A model generated the notes under the pieces. That model was not told where the DNA came from and did no database searches. It saw only the letters and a program-made list of their open reading frames with translations. From assembly GCA_034421095.1 (NCBI GenBank), contig DAOUKR010000036.1:1-64000 (forward strand): a stretch of 64,000 bases of DNA, read 5' to 3'. Position numbers and translations under genes: made by a program. Of the stretch, positions 25,997 to 35,040 are shown piece by piece; the stretch's first letter is position 1, and the number at the start of each line of letters is the position of its first letter. Source of the stretch: JAGWBG01 sp034421095. Its GTDB lineage: Bacteria > Chloroflexota > Dehalococcoidia > Lucifugimonadales > JAGWBF01.

Positions 25997-26012
25997 ATAG
26001 TCTCCATCATCT

Positions 26013-26040
26013 CCGTCATTCCGGCCTTGAGCCGGAATCT
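26013..26040. repeat. Dispersed palindromic unit
   Basis: CGTCATTCCGGCCTTGAGCCGGAATCTC is an inverted repeat of ATTCCGGC and GCCGGAAT, the same intergenic element as near 12.65 and 38.49 kb. Confidence 0.6.
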
Positions 26041-26066
26041 CATTGCAGTAACGGTTTCTACTTGCT

Positions 26067-27512
26067 CTAGTTCACACTCTGGGCCAGATGGTTCAGGCTG
26101 GAAATTTCAGGTGAACCGGAGTCGGCGTCACTCCATCCCTGGGCCGCATCCCGAAGGTTTTCGCTGGCCGCGTCCATCTGCCTGTTGCCCACGTGTGCCC
26201 GTCCCAGCCAGAAAGTGTCGCGCACCGATGTCCGCCGCTTCAAACGTGCTCGCAGCAAGGCTTCGGCTTTGTCAAATCGCTCGGATTTGAGATAAGCTTC
26301 CAACAGGGTATCCTCGAACACCTCTCTCTGAGCATGGCTGCCACCCAGGCGAGTGAACTGGGGGAAGATTGGTTCAATTAACCGCACCGTCTCGCCATAG
26401 TTCCCTTCTGCAAAAGCTATGATGCCCATTGTCAGGGGCAGTGTGACCTCACCCGCAACCATGTTTCCTTTGTCGGCGAGGTCCCTCAGGCCATCTATCA
26501 TTCGACTTAGACTCTCCTCGTCACCGCTGGCCGCAAAGGCCAGAGCAGCATGGGCGTCCCTGAAGGCAGGTCCAGGCTGTTCGGCGGCCGGGGCAGCCTG
26601 CGCTCCCACCTCGTGCCAGGGGACCGGCGGCGGGGAGCCACCATACATCTGCAATCGCCACATCAACGAGGCGCTGTCCGCCAAAGAAATAGGGCTTTTT
26701 TCTATCACTGAGGGGCGTATGGAGCTCTCGTAGAGGCTGAGAGCCCGCTCATAGTGTCCCAGAGCAAGCTCGAAAAGGGCCAAATGCCATGAAAGATGGA
26801 CATAGAATGAGGCACGGCTATCATAGCCCACAATCCACTTGTCCAGGAAGTCCGCGCCTCCCGGGTGGTCTCCCGTCTCGAAGAACACGTGGGCCTCAGA
26901 GTGGGACGCGACGGCGTTATCGGACCGAAGCTCCAGAGAGCGCTCCGCAAATCGTCGGGCCTCCTCCAGCTGACCTGTCTCATGGTGAGCGAATGAGTAC
27001 CGCCCAAGGAAAGCCCAATCGTCGCCGTATTCCGACTCGAAACTCTTCATAATGGCGAATAGCTCTTGGGGATAATTCGCAACCCCTGCACCGCTGCATC
27101 CGAGAATCAGGAGGCGGTTGCACAGGGTCATCATTACGGAGTCTCGGGGGTACTCGGCCAGCTGCTCGCGGATGAGGGCAAGGGACTTGGGGCCTTCGCC
27201 GTTCACGTAAAGCCTGATGGCCTCCACGTGACGTTGCTCCCGGGGTGTGATGCCTCCGGTCAGGCGAGCGGCACGCTCCACGCTCTCCTTCGCCTCCGGG
27301 ACCATGACACGCAGCATCAGCATGGCAGCCAGAGAGGCATGGGCAAGGGCAAACCCTTCATCTGCCTCAACAGCTTCTCTGAATTTCTCCTCGGGGCCGA
27401 AATTCTGGGACAGAAGAAGGTCCACTCCCTCCACGTATCGTTGGGCTGCCAGCGGAGAGCCGGTACTGAGGGGAAGCCCGTAACGGTCGTTGATTCTGGT
27501 AGACTCTCGCAT
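26067..27512 (-). CDS. Tetratricopeptide repeat protein (TTC38-like)
   Basis: This 481-aa protein is built of helical TPR-like repeats, for example FREAVEADEGFALAHASLAAML, FALGRYSFAHHETGQLEEARRF-like FLGRYSFAHHETGQLEEA, and EAHVFFETGDHPGG. The overall layout, with no signal peptide, matches the TTC38 family found in bacteria and animals, whose role is unknown; protein-protein interaction is expected. The ATG follows GGAGTCTAAAG. It is transcribed away from the acetamidase gene. Confidence 0.78.
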   Translation of the reverse strand: MRESTRINDRYGLPLSTGSPLAAQRYVEGVDLLLSQNFGPEEKFREAVEADEGFALAHASLAAMLMLRVMVPEAKESVERAARLTGGITPREQRHVEAIRLYVNGEGPKSLALIREQLAEYPRDSVMMTLCNRLLILGCSGAGVANYPQELFAIMKSFESEYGDDWAFLGRYSFAHHETGQLEEARRFAERSLELRSDNAVASHSEAHVFFETGDHPGGADFLDKWIVGYDSRASFYVHLSWHLALFELALGHYERALSLYESSIRPSVIEKSPISLADSASLMWRLQMYGGSPPPVPWHEVGAQAAPAAEQPGPAFRDAHAALAFAASGDEESLSRMIDGLRDLADKGNMVAGEVTLPLTMGIIAFAEGNYGETVRLIEPIFPQFTRLGGSHAQREVFEDTLLEAYLKSERFDKAEALLRARLKRRTSVRDTFWLGRAHVGNRQMDAASENLRDAAQGWSDADSGSPEISSLNHLAQSVN

Positions 27513-27761
27513 CTTTAGACTCCTTTCAGTTGCCTTTGGAATTGAGACCTACGATATACAACTCCGAGTGTAACTTGGGCTACATCCACTGTCAACGTCA
27601 GCCCACAGCCTGCCTGTAGAGGCCACGCCTGGTCAGGCTGGACGGAGCAAAGTTGACACGACATCGAGCGGTAAGTATCATGCCATCTGTCACGATCAGG
27701 ACTTGGGAATTAGTCGAGTTATGTTAACTATACTTTCTTGTTTTGTATTACGGAGGTGGCA

Positions 27762-28871
27762 ATGAAGAGTATAGAGATAGACCGCAGCAAGCGTCTCAAG
27801 GAAGAGCCAAGCAAGGGCCATAACCGTTGGCATCCCAATGTTACTCCGGTCATTGAGGTAGACCCCGGAGAAGAGGTGGTCATTGAAACCCGCGACGCCA
27901 CCGACGGCCAAATCAAGCCGGGCATGGCTGAATCCGACCTGGTGAATATGGATACCAAGGTGGCCCATCCGTTGACCGGGCCCGTGTACGTCAAGGGTGC
28001 CAGCCCCGGCGACCTACTAGAAATCGAATACCTGGACATCATCGCCCAGCCGCACGGATGGACCCGTTTCCGTCCCGGTTCTGGATTTCTTCGCGATTTG
28101 TTCACCGAGGCATACCTGGTCCACTGGGAAATCAAAGACGGCTGGGCCACATCCTCCAAGCTCCCCGGCATTCGCATCGCCGACGGCTCCTTTATGGGGA
28201 CCGCCGGTATAGCTCCTTCTCACGCCCAGATGGAAGAGTGGACACGGAGGGAAGCGGAGCTTGTTCAAAGGGGTGGTGTCGCCTTCCCACCGGACTCTGA
28301 GGACGCAGTACCCTCAAGCGGGCCCATTGCCAGCCAGGGGCTACGCACTATCCCACCAAGGGAGAACTGTGGCAACGTGGATGCCAAACAGCTTACTAAG
28401 GGCTCACATCTACTAATACCAGTCAATGTAGATGGGGCGCTATACTCTGTTGGAGATGGTCATTTCGCCCAGGGCGACGGGGAGTGCTGTATCACTGCCA
28501 TTGAGATGGGAGCGACGGCGGCAGTGCGGTTCCGAATACACGAGGGCGAGGCGGCCCGGCATAACATTCGCTGGCCCCGCTTCTCCCATCCGGAATACTT
28601 TCTCCCTCCCCAATGGGCCGCCCCCAAGAACTTCATCGCGACTATGGGGATGCCGGTGCGGGAGGACGGCACCCAAGAGGGTGAGGACCTTACGCTGGCC
28701 GCCCGCAACGCCTTGATAAACATGATCAATCTGCTCCAAGAGCGCGGCTGGACCAGGGAGCAAGCGTATATTATCTGCAGCGTGGCGGTGGACCTTAAGG
28801 TCAGCAATATCGTTGACCTGCCTAATGTCACCGTCTCCGCCTTTCTGCCCGAGGACATCTTTCAAGGCTAG
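27762..28871 (+). CDS. Acetamidase/formamidase family amidohydrolase
   Basis: About 369 aa. The FmdA_AmdA family pattern is clear: HNRWHPNVTPVIEVDPGEEVVIETRDATDGQ at the N-terminus (given here in two parts: HNRWHPNVTPVI, EVVIETRDATDGQ), HPLTGPVYVKGASPGDLLEI, RENCGNVDAKQL and SVGDGHFAQGDGE. These enzymes release ammonia from formamide, acetamide or related amides. The ATG at 27762 follows CGGAGGTGGCA; a TTG at 27738 in the same frame is less likely. It fits a local theme of organic nitrogen breakdown. Confidence 0.93.
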   Translation: MKSIEIDRSKRLKEEPSKGHNRWHPNVTPVIEVDPGEEVVIETRDATDGQIKPGMAESDLVNMDTKVAHPLTGPVYVKGASPGDLLEIEYLDIIAQPHGWTRFRPGSGFLRDLFTEAYLVHWEIKDGWATSSKLPGIRIADGSFMGTAGIAPSHAQMEEWTRREAELVQRGGVAFPPDSEDAVPSSGPIASQGLRTIPPRENCGNVDAKQLTKGSHLLIPVNVDGALYSVGDGHFAQGDGECCITAIEMGATAAVRFRIHEGEAARHNIRWPRFSHPEYFLPPQWAAPKNFIATMGMPVREDGTQEGEDLTLAARNALINMINLLQERGWTREQAYIICSVAVDLKVSNIVDLPNVTVSAFLPEDIFQG

Positions 28872-28881
28872 AAGACCCCTG

Positions 28882-29262
28882 TCAGAGAAGCCACCTTTCC
28901 ACCTCGGTTACTTCGATCCGGACTCCCTCCGGGCCTTCAATGAAGCAACACGGCTCTCCGTCCGGAGTCGTTAGCTCCTCCAGTACGCGGCTGCCGCCGG
29001 CCCTGGCCTGCTCTATCACGCTGGCAAGGTCATCGGTGTGCAGCCCTACGTGCTCAAGCCCGTAGAACTGCTCCAACTCCTGCCAGGGGAGAATCCCGGT
29101 TATGTTCAATGGGACTCCGTGCAAGTCCAGCCGGAAGCCCACTATGCCTCCGGGCCTCTCGACCTTCCTCACCATTGTGGCACCCAGATTGTCAATGTAC
29201 CACTGGGCCGTACTCTCCGGGTCGGGACTCTTGAAGTGAAGATTATGTATTTTGAACGCCAC
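28882..29262 (-). CDS. VOC superfamily protein (glyoxalase/dioxygenase-like)
   Basis: This 126-aa protein has two beta-alpha-beta-beta-beta units: FKIHNLHFKSPDPESTAQWYIDNLG and GLEHVGLHTDDLASVIEQARAGG, ending GPEGVRIEVTEVE. Metal-ligand candidates are His in HNLHF, His in LEHVGLH and the late Glu. Members isomerise or open small substrates; the specific reaction is unknown. GTG is the start, preceded by AAAGGAGG at good distance. It converges on the acetamidase gene. Confidence 0.87.
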   Translation of the reverse strand: MAFKIHNLHFKSPDPESTAQWYIDNLGATMVRKVERPGGIVGFRLDLHGVPLNITGILPWQELEQFYGLEHVGLHTDDLASVIEQARAGGSRVLEELTTPDGEPCCFIEGPEGVRIEVTEVERWLL

Positions 29263-29344
29263 GACGCGCCTCCTTTGTCTATTAGAACACTTGTAGAATA
29301 GTTTGCGGCAGTTGCTCAGTCAAGGACAGCCTAATGAATGGTCT

Positions 29345-29470
29345 TGTTTGTAAAGGCCCTTCTCCTCCGCCGGAGGCGGACTGGGATGAGGTGTATCACC
29401 CTCACCTCAATCCTCTCCCATTGAGGGAGAGGAAGCTTGGGACGCCACTTTAGAAACACCCTCTCAGGGC
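29345..29470 (-). repeat. Dispersed intergenic repeat, copy A
   Basis: About 125 bases, reverse-complement of the element at 51.28-51.41 kb. Shared landmarks in the reversed sense are GAGGGTGTTTCTAAAGTGGC, GGGAGAGGATTGAGGTGAGG and TTTACAA. It contains hairpins such as CTCTCCCATTGAGGGAGAG. It is noncoding and intergenic. Confidence 0.75.
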
Positions 29471-29485
29471 CAGCCAGGGAAGCGG

Positions 29486-29514
29486 TTGACGACGCCAATG
29501 GGTAAGGCTATACT
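29486..29514 (+). promoter_or_regulatory. Sigma70-type promoter of the MaoC pair
   Basis: TTGACG (29486-29491) and TATACT (29509-29514) are separated by 17 bases, 43 bases before the ATG at 29557. Confidence 0.65.
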
Positions 29515-29556
29515 CCCTTCAATCCAGCATAGAACCGCGCAAGGAGGAAGCTGACC

Positions 29557-30045
29557 ATGACCACCGAGTCCAACGAGTTTACCATCTCCGAGGAGCTAAA
29601 GAGTTGGGTCGGACGTGAGATAGACCTGGGGACTGCCGTTATTGAGGCGGGAGCCATAGCGAAGTTCGCCGATGCCATCAAGGACCCCAATCCCCTCTAC
29701 CGTGATGAGGAGTACGCTAAAGCCACTCCCTACGGGGGCATCATAGCGCCGCCCACCTTTATACACTGCTTCAGAGACGTGGGATATGCCAGATTCAACC
29801 CGGAGCCGCTGCCCTGGGAAAAGACCACCGGCTTGAACGGGGGCAACGAGTTCGAGATTTACAAACCCCTGCGACCCGGAGACGTAATCAGTGGCAAGGC
29901 CAAGCTGGTTGAGATATATGCCCGCCAGTCCAGGAGCCTGGGACCCATGATTTTCTCCATCGCAGAGATGACGTACACGAACCAGAACAACGAGGTGGTG
30001 GGCAAGCAACGTTCGATAGGCATTACCTACGAGGCCAAGGAGTAG
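29557..30045 (+). CDS. MaoC-like N-terminal (FAS1-type) dehydratase subunit
   Basis: This 162-aa hot-dog protein has the N-terminal MaoC dehydratase pattern: AIAKFADAIKDPNPLYRDEEYAK, GGIIAPPTFIHCF and FEIYKPLRPGDVISGKAKL. Such proteins pair with a second MaoC subunit to hydrate enoyl-CoA or enoyl-ACP; one partner carries the catalytic Asp/His. The partner gene follows 85 bases downstream. AAGGAGG lies about ten bases before the ATG. The substrate may come from the acyl-CoA ligases at 35-38 kb, an inference. Confidence 0.88.
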   Translation: MTTESNEFTISEELKSWVGREIDLGTAVIEAGAIAKFADAIKDPNPLYRDEEYAKATPYGGIIAPPTFIHCFRDVGYARFNPEPLPWEKTTGLNGGNEFEIYKPLRPGDVISGKAKLVEIYARQSRSLGPMIFSIAEMTYTNQNNEVVGKQRSIGITYEAKE

Positions 30046-30130
30046 AAGGTCCAGTCTTACAGGCAACCCTTATTTCCTGTCCCATTGATACTGGCTGGCA
30101 GGCGGATGCACCACAAGGAGGAGGACAACA

Positions 30131-30622
30131 ATGCCAACCTATGGACCACCGTTTCCAGGATCCAGCGAACCCTGGCAACAACCGCAGCAAATCTATTTTG
30201 AGGACGTGGAAGAGGGCATGGAGCTTCCCCCCAAGACCAAAGGGCCTCTGACAGTCACGGACATGGTGGTTTTTTCCGGCGCCACCGGTGATTTCGCACT
30301 AATTCACCATGACCGGGAACACGCCAAGGGCCCGGGCGGCCTCCCTGATATTATATTGCACGGCCAGTGCAAGCTGGCTTTCATGACTCACGTGGTAACA
30401 GACTGGATTGGTCTTGAGGGCCGGATTAAGAAGCTGGGCGGCAACTACCGTGGCATGGACGTAGTCGGCGACACTGTGGTCTCTCATGGCAGGGTGAAGC
30501 GCAAGTTCACAGAGAATGGCGAGAACCTCGTGGAACTGGACCTGTGGAACGAGAACAATCGGTTAGGCTCTACCGTAACAGGGAGCGCTACCGTGTCTCT
30601 ACCCTCCCGCAGCGGCGGTTAG
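30131..30622 (+). CDS. MaoC-like dehydratase subunit
   Basis: This 163-aa hot-dog protein is the catalytic-type partner of the preceding gene. VFSGATGDFALIHHDREHAK holds the Asp and His used by (R)-specific enoyl-CoA hydratases, and LPDIILHGQCKLAFM is the following helix. CAAGGAGGAGGACAACA precedes the ATG. The pair probably forms a heterodimer that hydrates a CoA thioester. Confidence 0.88.
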   Translation: MPTYGPPFPGSSEPWQQPQQIYFEDVEEGMELPPKTKGPLTVTDMVVFSGATGDFALIHHDREHAKGPGGLPDIILHGQCKLAFMTHVVTDWIGLEGRIKKLGGNYRGMDVVGDTVVSHGRVKRKFTENGENLVELDLWNENNRLGSTVTGSATVSLPSRSGG

Positions 30623-30655
30623 ACTCCTGTCAAGATGGCGGCGACCGGCTTCCAA

Positions 30656-31192
30656 TTAGCCGGGCATTGCGGCCTTGATTGAGTCCTTCATTATACGGCT
30701 GGCCTGGAAAAAGCTCTTTCCCACAAGTTCCGGGTCCTCGGACATGCGAATTCGCGCTTGACAGAAGGCGTAGAGGGCATCATAGATAAGCATACTCTTA
30801 TCTATGTTGTCCAAATCCCCGTCAGCGATGAGCATGATGCCCTCCGATAGGGCATTCAAGCCGATGCCTTCCAGTGCAGGGACATCGTTCTCATCATCTT
30901 TCCCTCGGTGCAGGGCATTATGGACGCCAGACGTGACCACTTTCGCCATCAACTGCAACGCCGGACTGTCCAACTCATATTTTCGGACCATTTTCTCAAA
31001 CGTCGTCCCCTGCTCATCGTGGGGACCCAACTCGGCGCCTGGAATAGCGAAGGGAGTCGCATCATGGGGCCGGTCATCTTCCTGGCCCCACGGCACGAAG
31101 AGGAATTCAGCCTCCGGGTCTATGAACCGCCGGATTAGCCAGGGGCAGACTACCCTGTCAAGATGAACATGGTCTCGCGTCACCCACTTCAT
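30656..31192 (-). CDS. ChrB-domain protein (chromate resistance regulator-like)
   Basis: This 178-aa protein matches the C-terminal domain of ChrB: WVTRDHVHLDRVVCPWLIRRFIDPEAEFLFVP, FAIPGAELGPHDEQ and TTFEKMVRKYEL. ChrB acts as a chromate-sensing regulator in proteobacteria, but stand-alone domains occur widely without chromate transporters and may be enzymes. No chrA is adjacent. AGGAGAAAGCTA precedes the ATG. The broken or recoded MFS gene lies just upstream in the same direction. Confidence 0.8.
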   Translation of the reverse strand: MKWVTRDHVHLDRVVCPWLIRRFIDPEAEFLFVPWGQEDDRPHDATPFAIPGAELGPHDEQGTTFEKMVRKYELDSPALQLMAKVVTSGVHNALHRGKDDENDVPALEGIGLNALSEGIMLIADGDLDNIDKSMLIYDALYAFCQARIRMSEDPELVGKSFFQASRIMKDSIKAAMPG

Positions 31193-31231
31193 TAGCTTTC
31201 TCCTCTTATTATACTTGTCGATAGACCAAGT

Positions 31232-32539
31232 CTAACCGGCTACAGCCACGGCCTCTCTCATTGCCGGCGGCCGTTCTCTAATAAGGACTAGAAGCCCCGA
31301 AATTACCAGAAGGACAATGTTGGACCATATCGCTATGTCGTAGGTCCCACGAACGTCGTAGAAGTACCCACCCAGGAAAGCACCCAAACCTGATCCCAAC
31401 GGCATCACGGCAAACATGGTGCCGTAGATAGTTCCCAGTTTGCTGACGCCAAAGCGGTCCGAGACGTAGGCCGCCGTAACGCCAACCACCGCGTTCCACG
31501 AAGTGCCCACCAGGACCATTCCCACCAGCAACGCCGGCAGCCCCATGGAGGGTATGTTCAGGAAAGGTATGCCCATGGACAGAAGCACTATAACGAACCC
31601 CACGCCCCTGAGGTGGTAGGAAAAACTCAGGACTTTCCGGCGACCCTGCTTGTCGGAGAGATGCCCTAGAAACAGCGTCCCGACAATGGCCCAGAGGCCT
31701 ATAAGGCTGAAGCCGGCGGCAGCTACCAGGGGGTGATAACCCAGGTCTCTGGCGTAGGCAACGAAATGAGCATTCACGAAGCTCATGGAATACCCTCAGA
31801 CGAAATACCCGAAGGTAAGCCTCCAGAAGAATGCGGTCCGGAGGGCCTCACCGAAGGTGGCGTCACGTGTAACCACCAGTTCCGAGTTGCTGGAATCTCC
31901 GCCATCCGCGCCCTTGGGTGCGGCGAGTTCCCCATGAGGCTCAAGTCCCATATCCTGGGGCCGGTCCCTGACCAACAGGAAACTCACCGGCAATATCACC
32001 GCAAGCAGCAAAAGGCCGAGGAATATGTAGGCTACTTGCCAACTGCTAAACAGGACCAGAAAACCCGATGAGGCAGGCACGAGAATCACCGCGCCAATGG
32101 AGCCGCCGCCGGTAATCAGACCGAGGGTCACTCCCCGGTTGCTGTAGAACCAGGAACTGACTATTTTAGCCATTGACGACCCTGTTCCCAGGGTAATGCC
32201 CAGGGCCATAATGGAGAAGATGAGATAAAGGTGGAGAAGATTGTTAATGAGGGGGAGCAGCAGTAGCATGACCCCCAATAGGGCGACTCCCGAAAGGGCG
32301 ACCAGCTTGGGGCTGTAACGGTCGGCGAGGTAGCCAGCCAGCGGCCTCAGAAGGCCCGACAGCATAAAGGTGATGCCAAAGGCCAGGGAAAGAGTGGTCC
32401 GGCTCCAACCGAAATCCTCGGTCATAGGTTTGAGGAAGACCCCGAAGGAGAACTGACTCCCGGCAACGCCAAAGACCACCAGAACGCTGCCGGCCACCAC
32501 AAACCAGCCGTAAAATATCTTGCTACGCGTGAGAATCAT
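31232..32539 (-). CDS. MFS transporter with in-frame TGA codon (possible Sec or nonsense mutation)
   Basis: Two frames in the same phase, 31796-32539 and 31232-31795, together make a complete 12-helix MFS transporter of 435 codons. The N-half starts KIFYGWFVVAGSVLVVFGVA and keeps the loop 2-3 motif GYLADRYSPK; the C-half keeps GHLSDKQGRRK. The break is a single TGA at 31796-31798 (codon 248), early in helix 7, in the context GYFV-TGA-GYSMSF. Relatives of this monocarboxylate/oxalate-type group often have FFVCGF here, so TGA stands where Cys is common. A six-pair hairpin follows nine bases later. No other defect is seen. It is a fresh pseudogene, a sequencing error, a read-through case or a selenoprotein. 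Confidence 0.7.
31766..31786 (-). promoter_or_regulatory. Hairpin just after the MFS in-frame TGA (SECIS-like candidate)
   Basis: On the coding strand ATGAGC (31786-31781) pairs with GCTCAT (31771-31766) around the loop TTCGTGAAT, nine bases past the TGA. The loop contains a GU pair as in bacterial SECIS loops, but the stem is short and its middle position in the loop is not ideal. Confidence 0.25.
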
Positions 32540-32682
32540 GCAGTTGCCCCTGTCCTTTATCTTAAAGCCTTAGCTCCAACTTGGCAACGCTAACAGATCA
32601 AGTTTTCGTTGCCGGCGTTTGATTCACTCGGACAGTGGGGATGTTTGTGGCCGGAAGGCAGTGATAGGAGAAATGCGGGGAG

Positions 32683-33606
32683 CTATACCATGAACACGGG
32701 GTTATCGTCGGTGACTATGCGCTGCTCGGCTTCTATGCCCCGTCTCAGAAACCCGGGCAGGGAAAACATACTCCTGTGAGCCATGCCATCGTAGTACCGC
32801 AGTTCTCCAGGCAGCCTCTGAGACACAAGGGTGTCTATGATCTGTGGGTCAAGCCCATCCGGTGCCCGTTGTGGCTCTTCGGACAAGGCCATGATAAAGC
32901 CCCATGGGGTGGCAAAGGCCGGCACATAGACAGTGTAAGGATATACGGAAGAGAAGACCTGGGAGAGGGTACGCGCTACTGCCGTGAAACACTCGGTATA
33001 GTTCAGGAGGCCGGCTGGGCCAGCCTGCGTCACCAGAATCCCGCCGGGTTTCAGCCTGGCTCTGGCTACGTTGTAAAACTCCCTGGTATAGAGCAGGTAT
33101 GCAGGCCCCCCCTCGATGGGGTCTACAAGGTCAAGAACCATCACGTCGAAAGTCTCCTGGCTGGTAGCCAGATACTGACGGGCGTCCTCGTGGCGCAACT
33201 CCAGCCTCGGGTCATCGAACGCCCCGCGATGATGACGCGGGAGGTACCGGCGGCATAGCTCCACGACTTCGCTGTCCAGGTCCAGCATCACCACCCTCTG
33301 GACACTGCTATGGCACAGCACCTCTCTGAGAGTTGCTCCCTCTCCTCCACCACCTATAAAGACCGATTCGGGCCTGGGATGGAGGACGAAGGACGGATGG
33401 ACCAGGGAGTCATGGTAGATGTGTTCATCGGCTTCGGTGGACTGGGTCTTGCCGTCGAGTACCAGGCACCGACCGAAGGTCTCGGTATCAAGAATGTCCA
33501 CGGCCTGATACGCGGTCTTGCCTGTATGAATAATGTTATTGATGCGGTAAAGCATCATCAGGTCGGTGGTTACCAACTCGAAGTGCCATCTACCGGGTAT
33601 TTGCAT
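32683..33606 (-). CDS. speE: Spermidine synthase (polyamine aminopropyltransferase)
   Basis: This 307-aa enzyme transfers aminopropyl from decarboxylated SAM to putrescine or a similar diamine. Visible motifs are YHDSLVHPSFVLHP, FIGGGGEGATLREVL in the nucleotide-binding loop, VVMLDLDSEVVELCRRYLP and VMVLDLVDPIEGGPAYLLY, with the catalytic Asp. It follows speD in the same direction with a 20-base gap, so one operon supplies and uses decarboxylated SAM. The C-terminal tail is somewhat longer than in minimal SpeE. Confidence 0.93.
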   Translation of the reverse strand: MQIPGRWHFELVTTDLMMLYRINNIIHTGKTAYQAVDILDTETFGRCLVLDGKTQSTEADEHIYHDSLVHPSFVLHPRPESVFIGGGGEGATLREVLCHSSVQRVVMLDLDSEVVELCRRYLPRHHRGAFDDPRLELRHEDARQYLATSQETFDVMVLDLVDPIEGGPAYLLYTREFYNVARARLKPGGILVTQAGPAGLLNYTECFTAVARTLSQVFSSVYPYTVYVPAFATPWGFIMALSEEPQRAPDGLDPQIIDTLVSQRLPGELRYYDGMAHRSMFSLPGFLRRGIEAEQRIVTDDNPVFMV

Positions 33607-33626
33607 AACTACCAGCTTGACAAGTC

Positions 33627-33995
33627 TTAAGGGCTGATTGCCAACTGGGGCAAAAGCCCCCGCTTAAGCTCAGTGTGGGAAGGGTCCTTTGACTCAAGTC
33701 TGTCTATAAGAATCTGTGCAGCCCTGCGGGGGTCAAAGGACGTGCCACAGGTGAACACATCAGCAGCCGCGTACCCGTATTCCGGCCATGTGTGTATGCA
33801 GATATGAGACTCGGCGATGGACAAGATGCCCGTGACCCCTTGTGGCTGGAATTGGTGGAAGGACTCTCCGACGATGTGTGCTCCCGCCTCTTCGGCTGCG
33901 TCAGTCAGTGCTTTCCTGATGTGGGGTAAATCGTTGAGAAGCTCCGGGTTGCACTCTTTCAACTCTAACATCAATTGTATTCCAAGAACATTCAA
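33627..33995 (-). CDS. speD: S-adenosylmethionine decarboxylase proenzyme
   Basis: This 122-aa prokaryotic class 1B SpeD self-cleaves to make its pyruvoyl cofactor. The cleavage serine is in LSIAESHICIHTWPE, and the proton-donor Cys in DVFTCGTSFDP. It decarboxylates SAM for the aminopropyl donor used by SpeE. The start is TTG with GGGGGGCAGG upstream; an out-of-frame ATG lies four bases later. No agmatine or ornithine pathway gene is in the window. Confidence 0.94.
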   Translation of the reverse strand: MNVLGIQLMLELKECNPELLNDLPHIRKALTDAAEEAGAHIVGESFHQFQPQGVTGILSIAESHICIHTWPEYGYAAADVFTCGTSFDPRRAAQILIDRLESKDPSHTELKRGLLPQLAISP

Positions 33996-34108
33996 TCACC
34001 TGCCCCCCTTGCGAATTTTTCATGCAAATGTAAATTTTATAATGATAGGCTCTACTTAGCAATCCCCTTTTGAAAGTTGTTGCGTCTTTAGAGCGGAATC
34101 CTCGTTAA

Positions 34109-34864
34109 TTACTGGGCCGTATACCCGCCATCTATGACCAACTCGCTGCCCGTTATGAAGCTCGCCTCGTCCGAGGCCAGGAACAGGACACCGTATGCAA
34201 TGTCTTCGGGAGTAGCAATCCTGCCAAGGGGGGTCGCTCCTACGAGTGCAGCCCGCCGTTCCAGGTTGGTGCCAAAGCCGGGCGCCGTCCCGGGGGTATC
34301 AGTGAAGCCTGGATGGACCGAGTTGACCCGTATGCCCTCGCGGCCATACTGGATGGCTGCCGACTTGGTAAACAGACGTACCGCACCCTTGGAGGCATCG
34401 TAGGAGGTGTTGCGGGCACTGCCGACGATTCCCATAATGGAAGAAATGTTAATGATGGACCCCCCTCCGGCCTTTCGCATCTCCGGGATAGCGTACTTGG
34501 TGCCCAGGAACACCCCTTTGACGTTGACTTCCAGTATCCGGGACCACCAGTCCTCCGTCGTCTCCTCTACGCCCTTGCCGTCGCGACCCAGGCCGGCATT
34601 GTTCACCAGTATGTCCAGCTTGCCGTAGCGACTGACCGTAGCTTCAATAGCCCTTTGCCAGTCGGCCTCACTGGCCACGTCCAGCCTTATAAACATGGCG
34701 TCCCCGCCTGCCTCGGTGATTCGCGCCTCCACTTCTCGGCCCTCTACCTCCAGAACATCCCCAATGACTACCTTGGCTCCCTCTCCGGCGAAAAGGTGGG
34801 CGTCAGCAGCCCCCAATCCCCTGGCTCCACCGGATATCAGGGCAACCTTTCCTTCCAGCCTCAT
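34109..34864 (-). CDS. SDR family oxidoreductase (FabG-like)
   Basis: This 251-aa classical short-chain dehydrogenase/reductase has the nucleotide motif SGGARGLGAADA, NNAGLGRDG, the catalytic Ser (ISSIMG) and YDASKGAVR with Tyr and Lys, and a C-terminal GSELVIDGGYTAQ. It uses NAD(P)H to interconvert an alcohol and a ketone; the substrate is unknown. GGAGG lies about ten bases before the ATG. It is divergent from the acyl-CoA ligase pair, so joint regulation is possible. Confidence 0.92.
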   Translation of the reverse strand: MRLEGKVALISGGARGLGAADAHLFAGEGAKVVIGDVLEVEGREVEARITEAGGDAMFIRLDVASEADWQRAIEATVSRYGKLDILVNNAGLGRDGKGVEETTEDWWSRILEVNVKGVFLGTKYAIPEMRKAGGGSIINISSIMGIVGSARNTSYDASKGAVRLFTKSAAIQYGREGIRVNSVHPGFTDTPGTAPGFGTNLERRAALVGATPLGRIATPEDIAYGVLFLASDEASFITGSELVIDGGYTAQ

Positions 34865-34957
34865 AGCACGAATAACCTCCAGCTGCCTTTGTCACGAGAT
34901 GAGTATAGCACAGGTATGGCCGATGGGGTGAGGTTGCATATCGTTTCCCCTGTGGAC

Positions 34958-34986
34958 TTGAGCCGTCAAGAGCGAAGCCTTATAAT
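34958..34986 (+). promoter_or_regulatory. Sigma70-type promoter of the acyl-CoA ligase pair
   Basis: TTGAGC (34958-34963) and a perfect TATAAT (34981-34986) have a 17-base spacer, about 55 bases before the ATG at 35041. Confidence 0.7.
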
Positions 34987-35040
34987 TTCCACCAAACTAT
35001 ACCATTACCCTTTTAGCACACCATTCGGGAGCGTGGAGAG

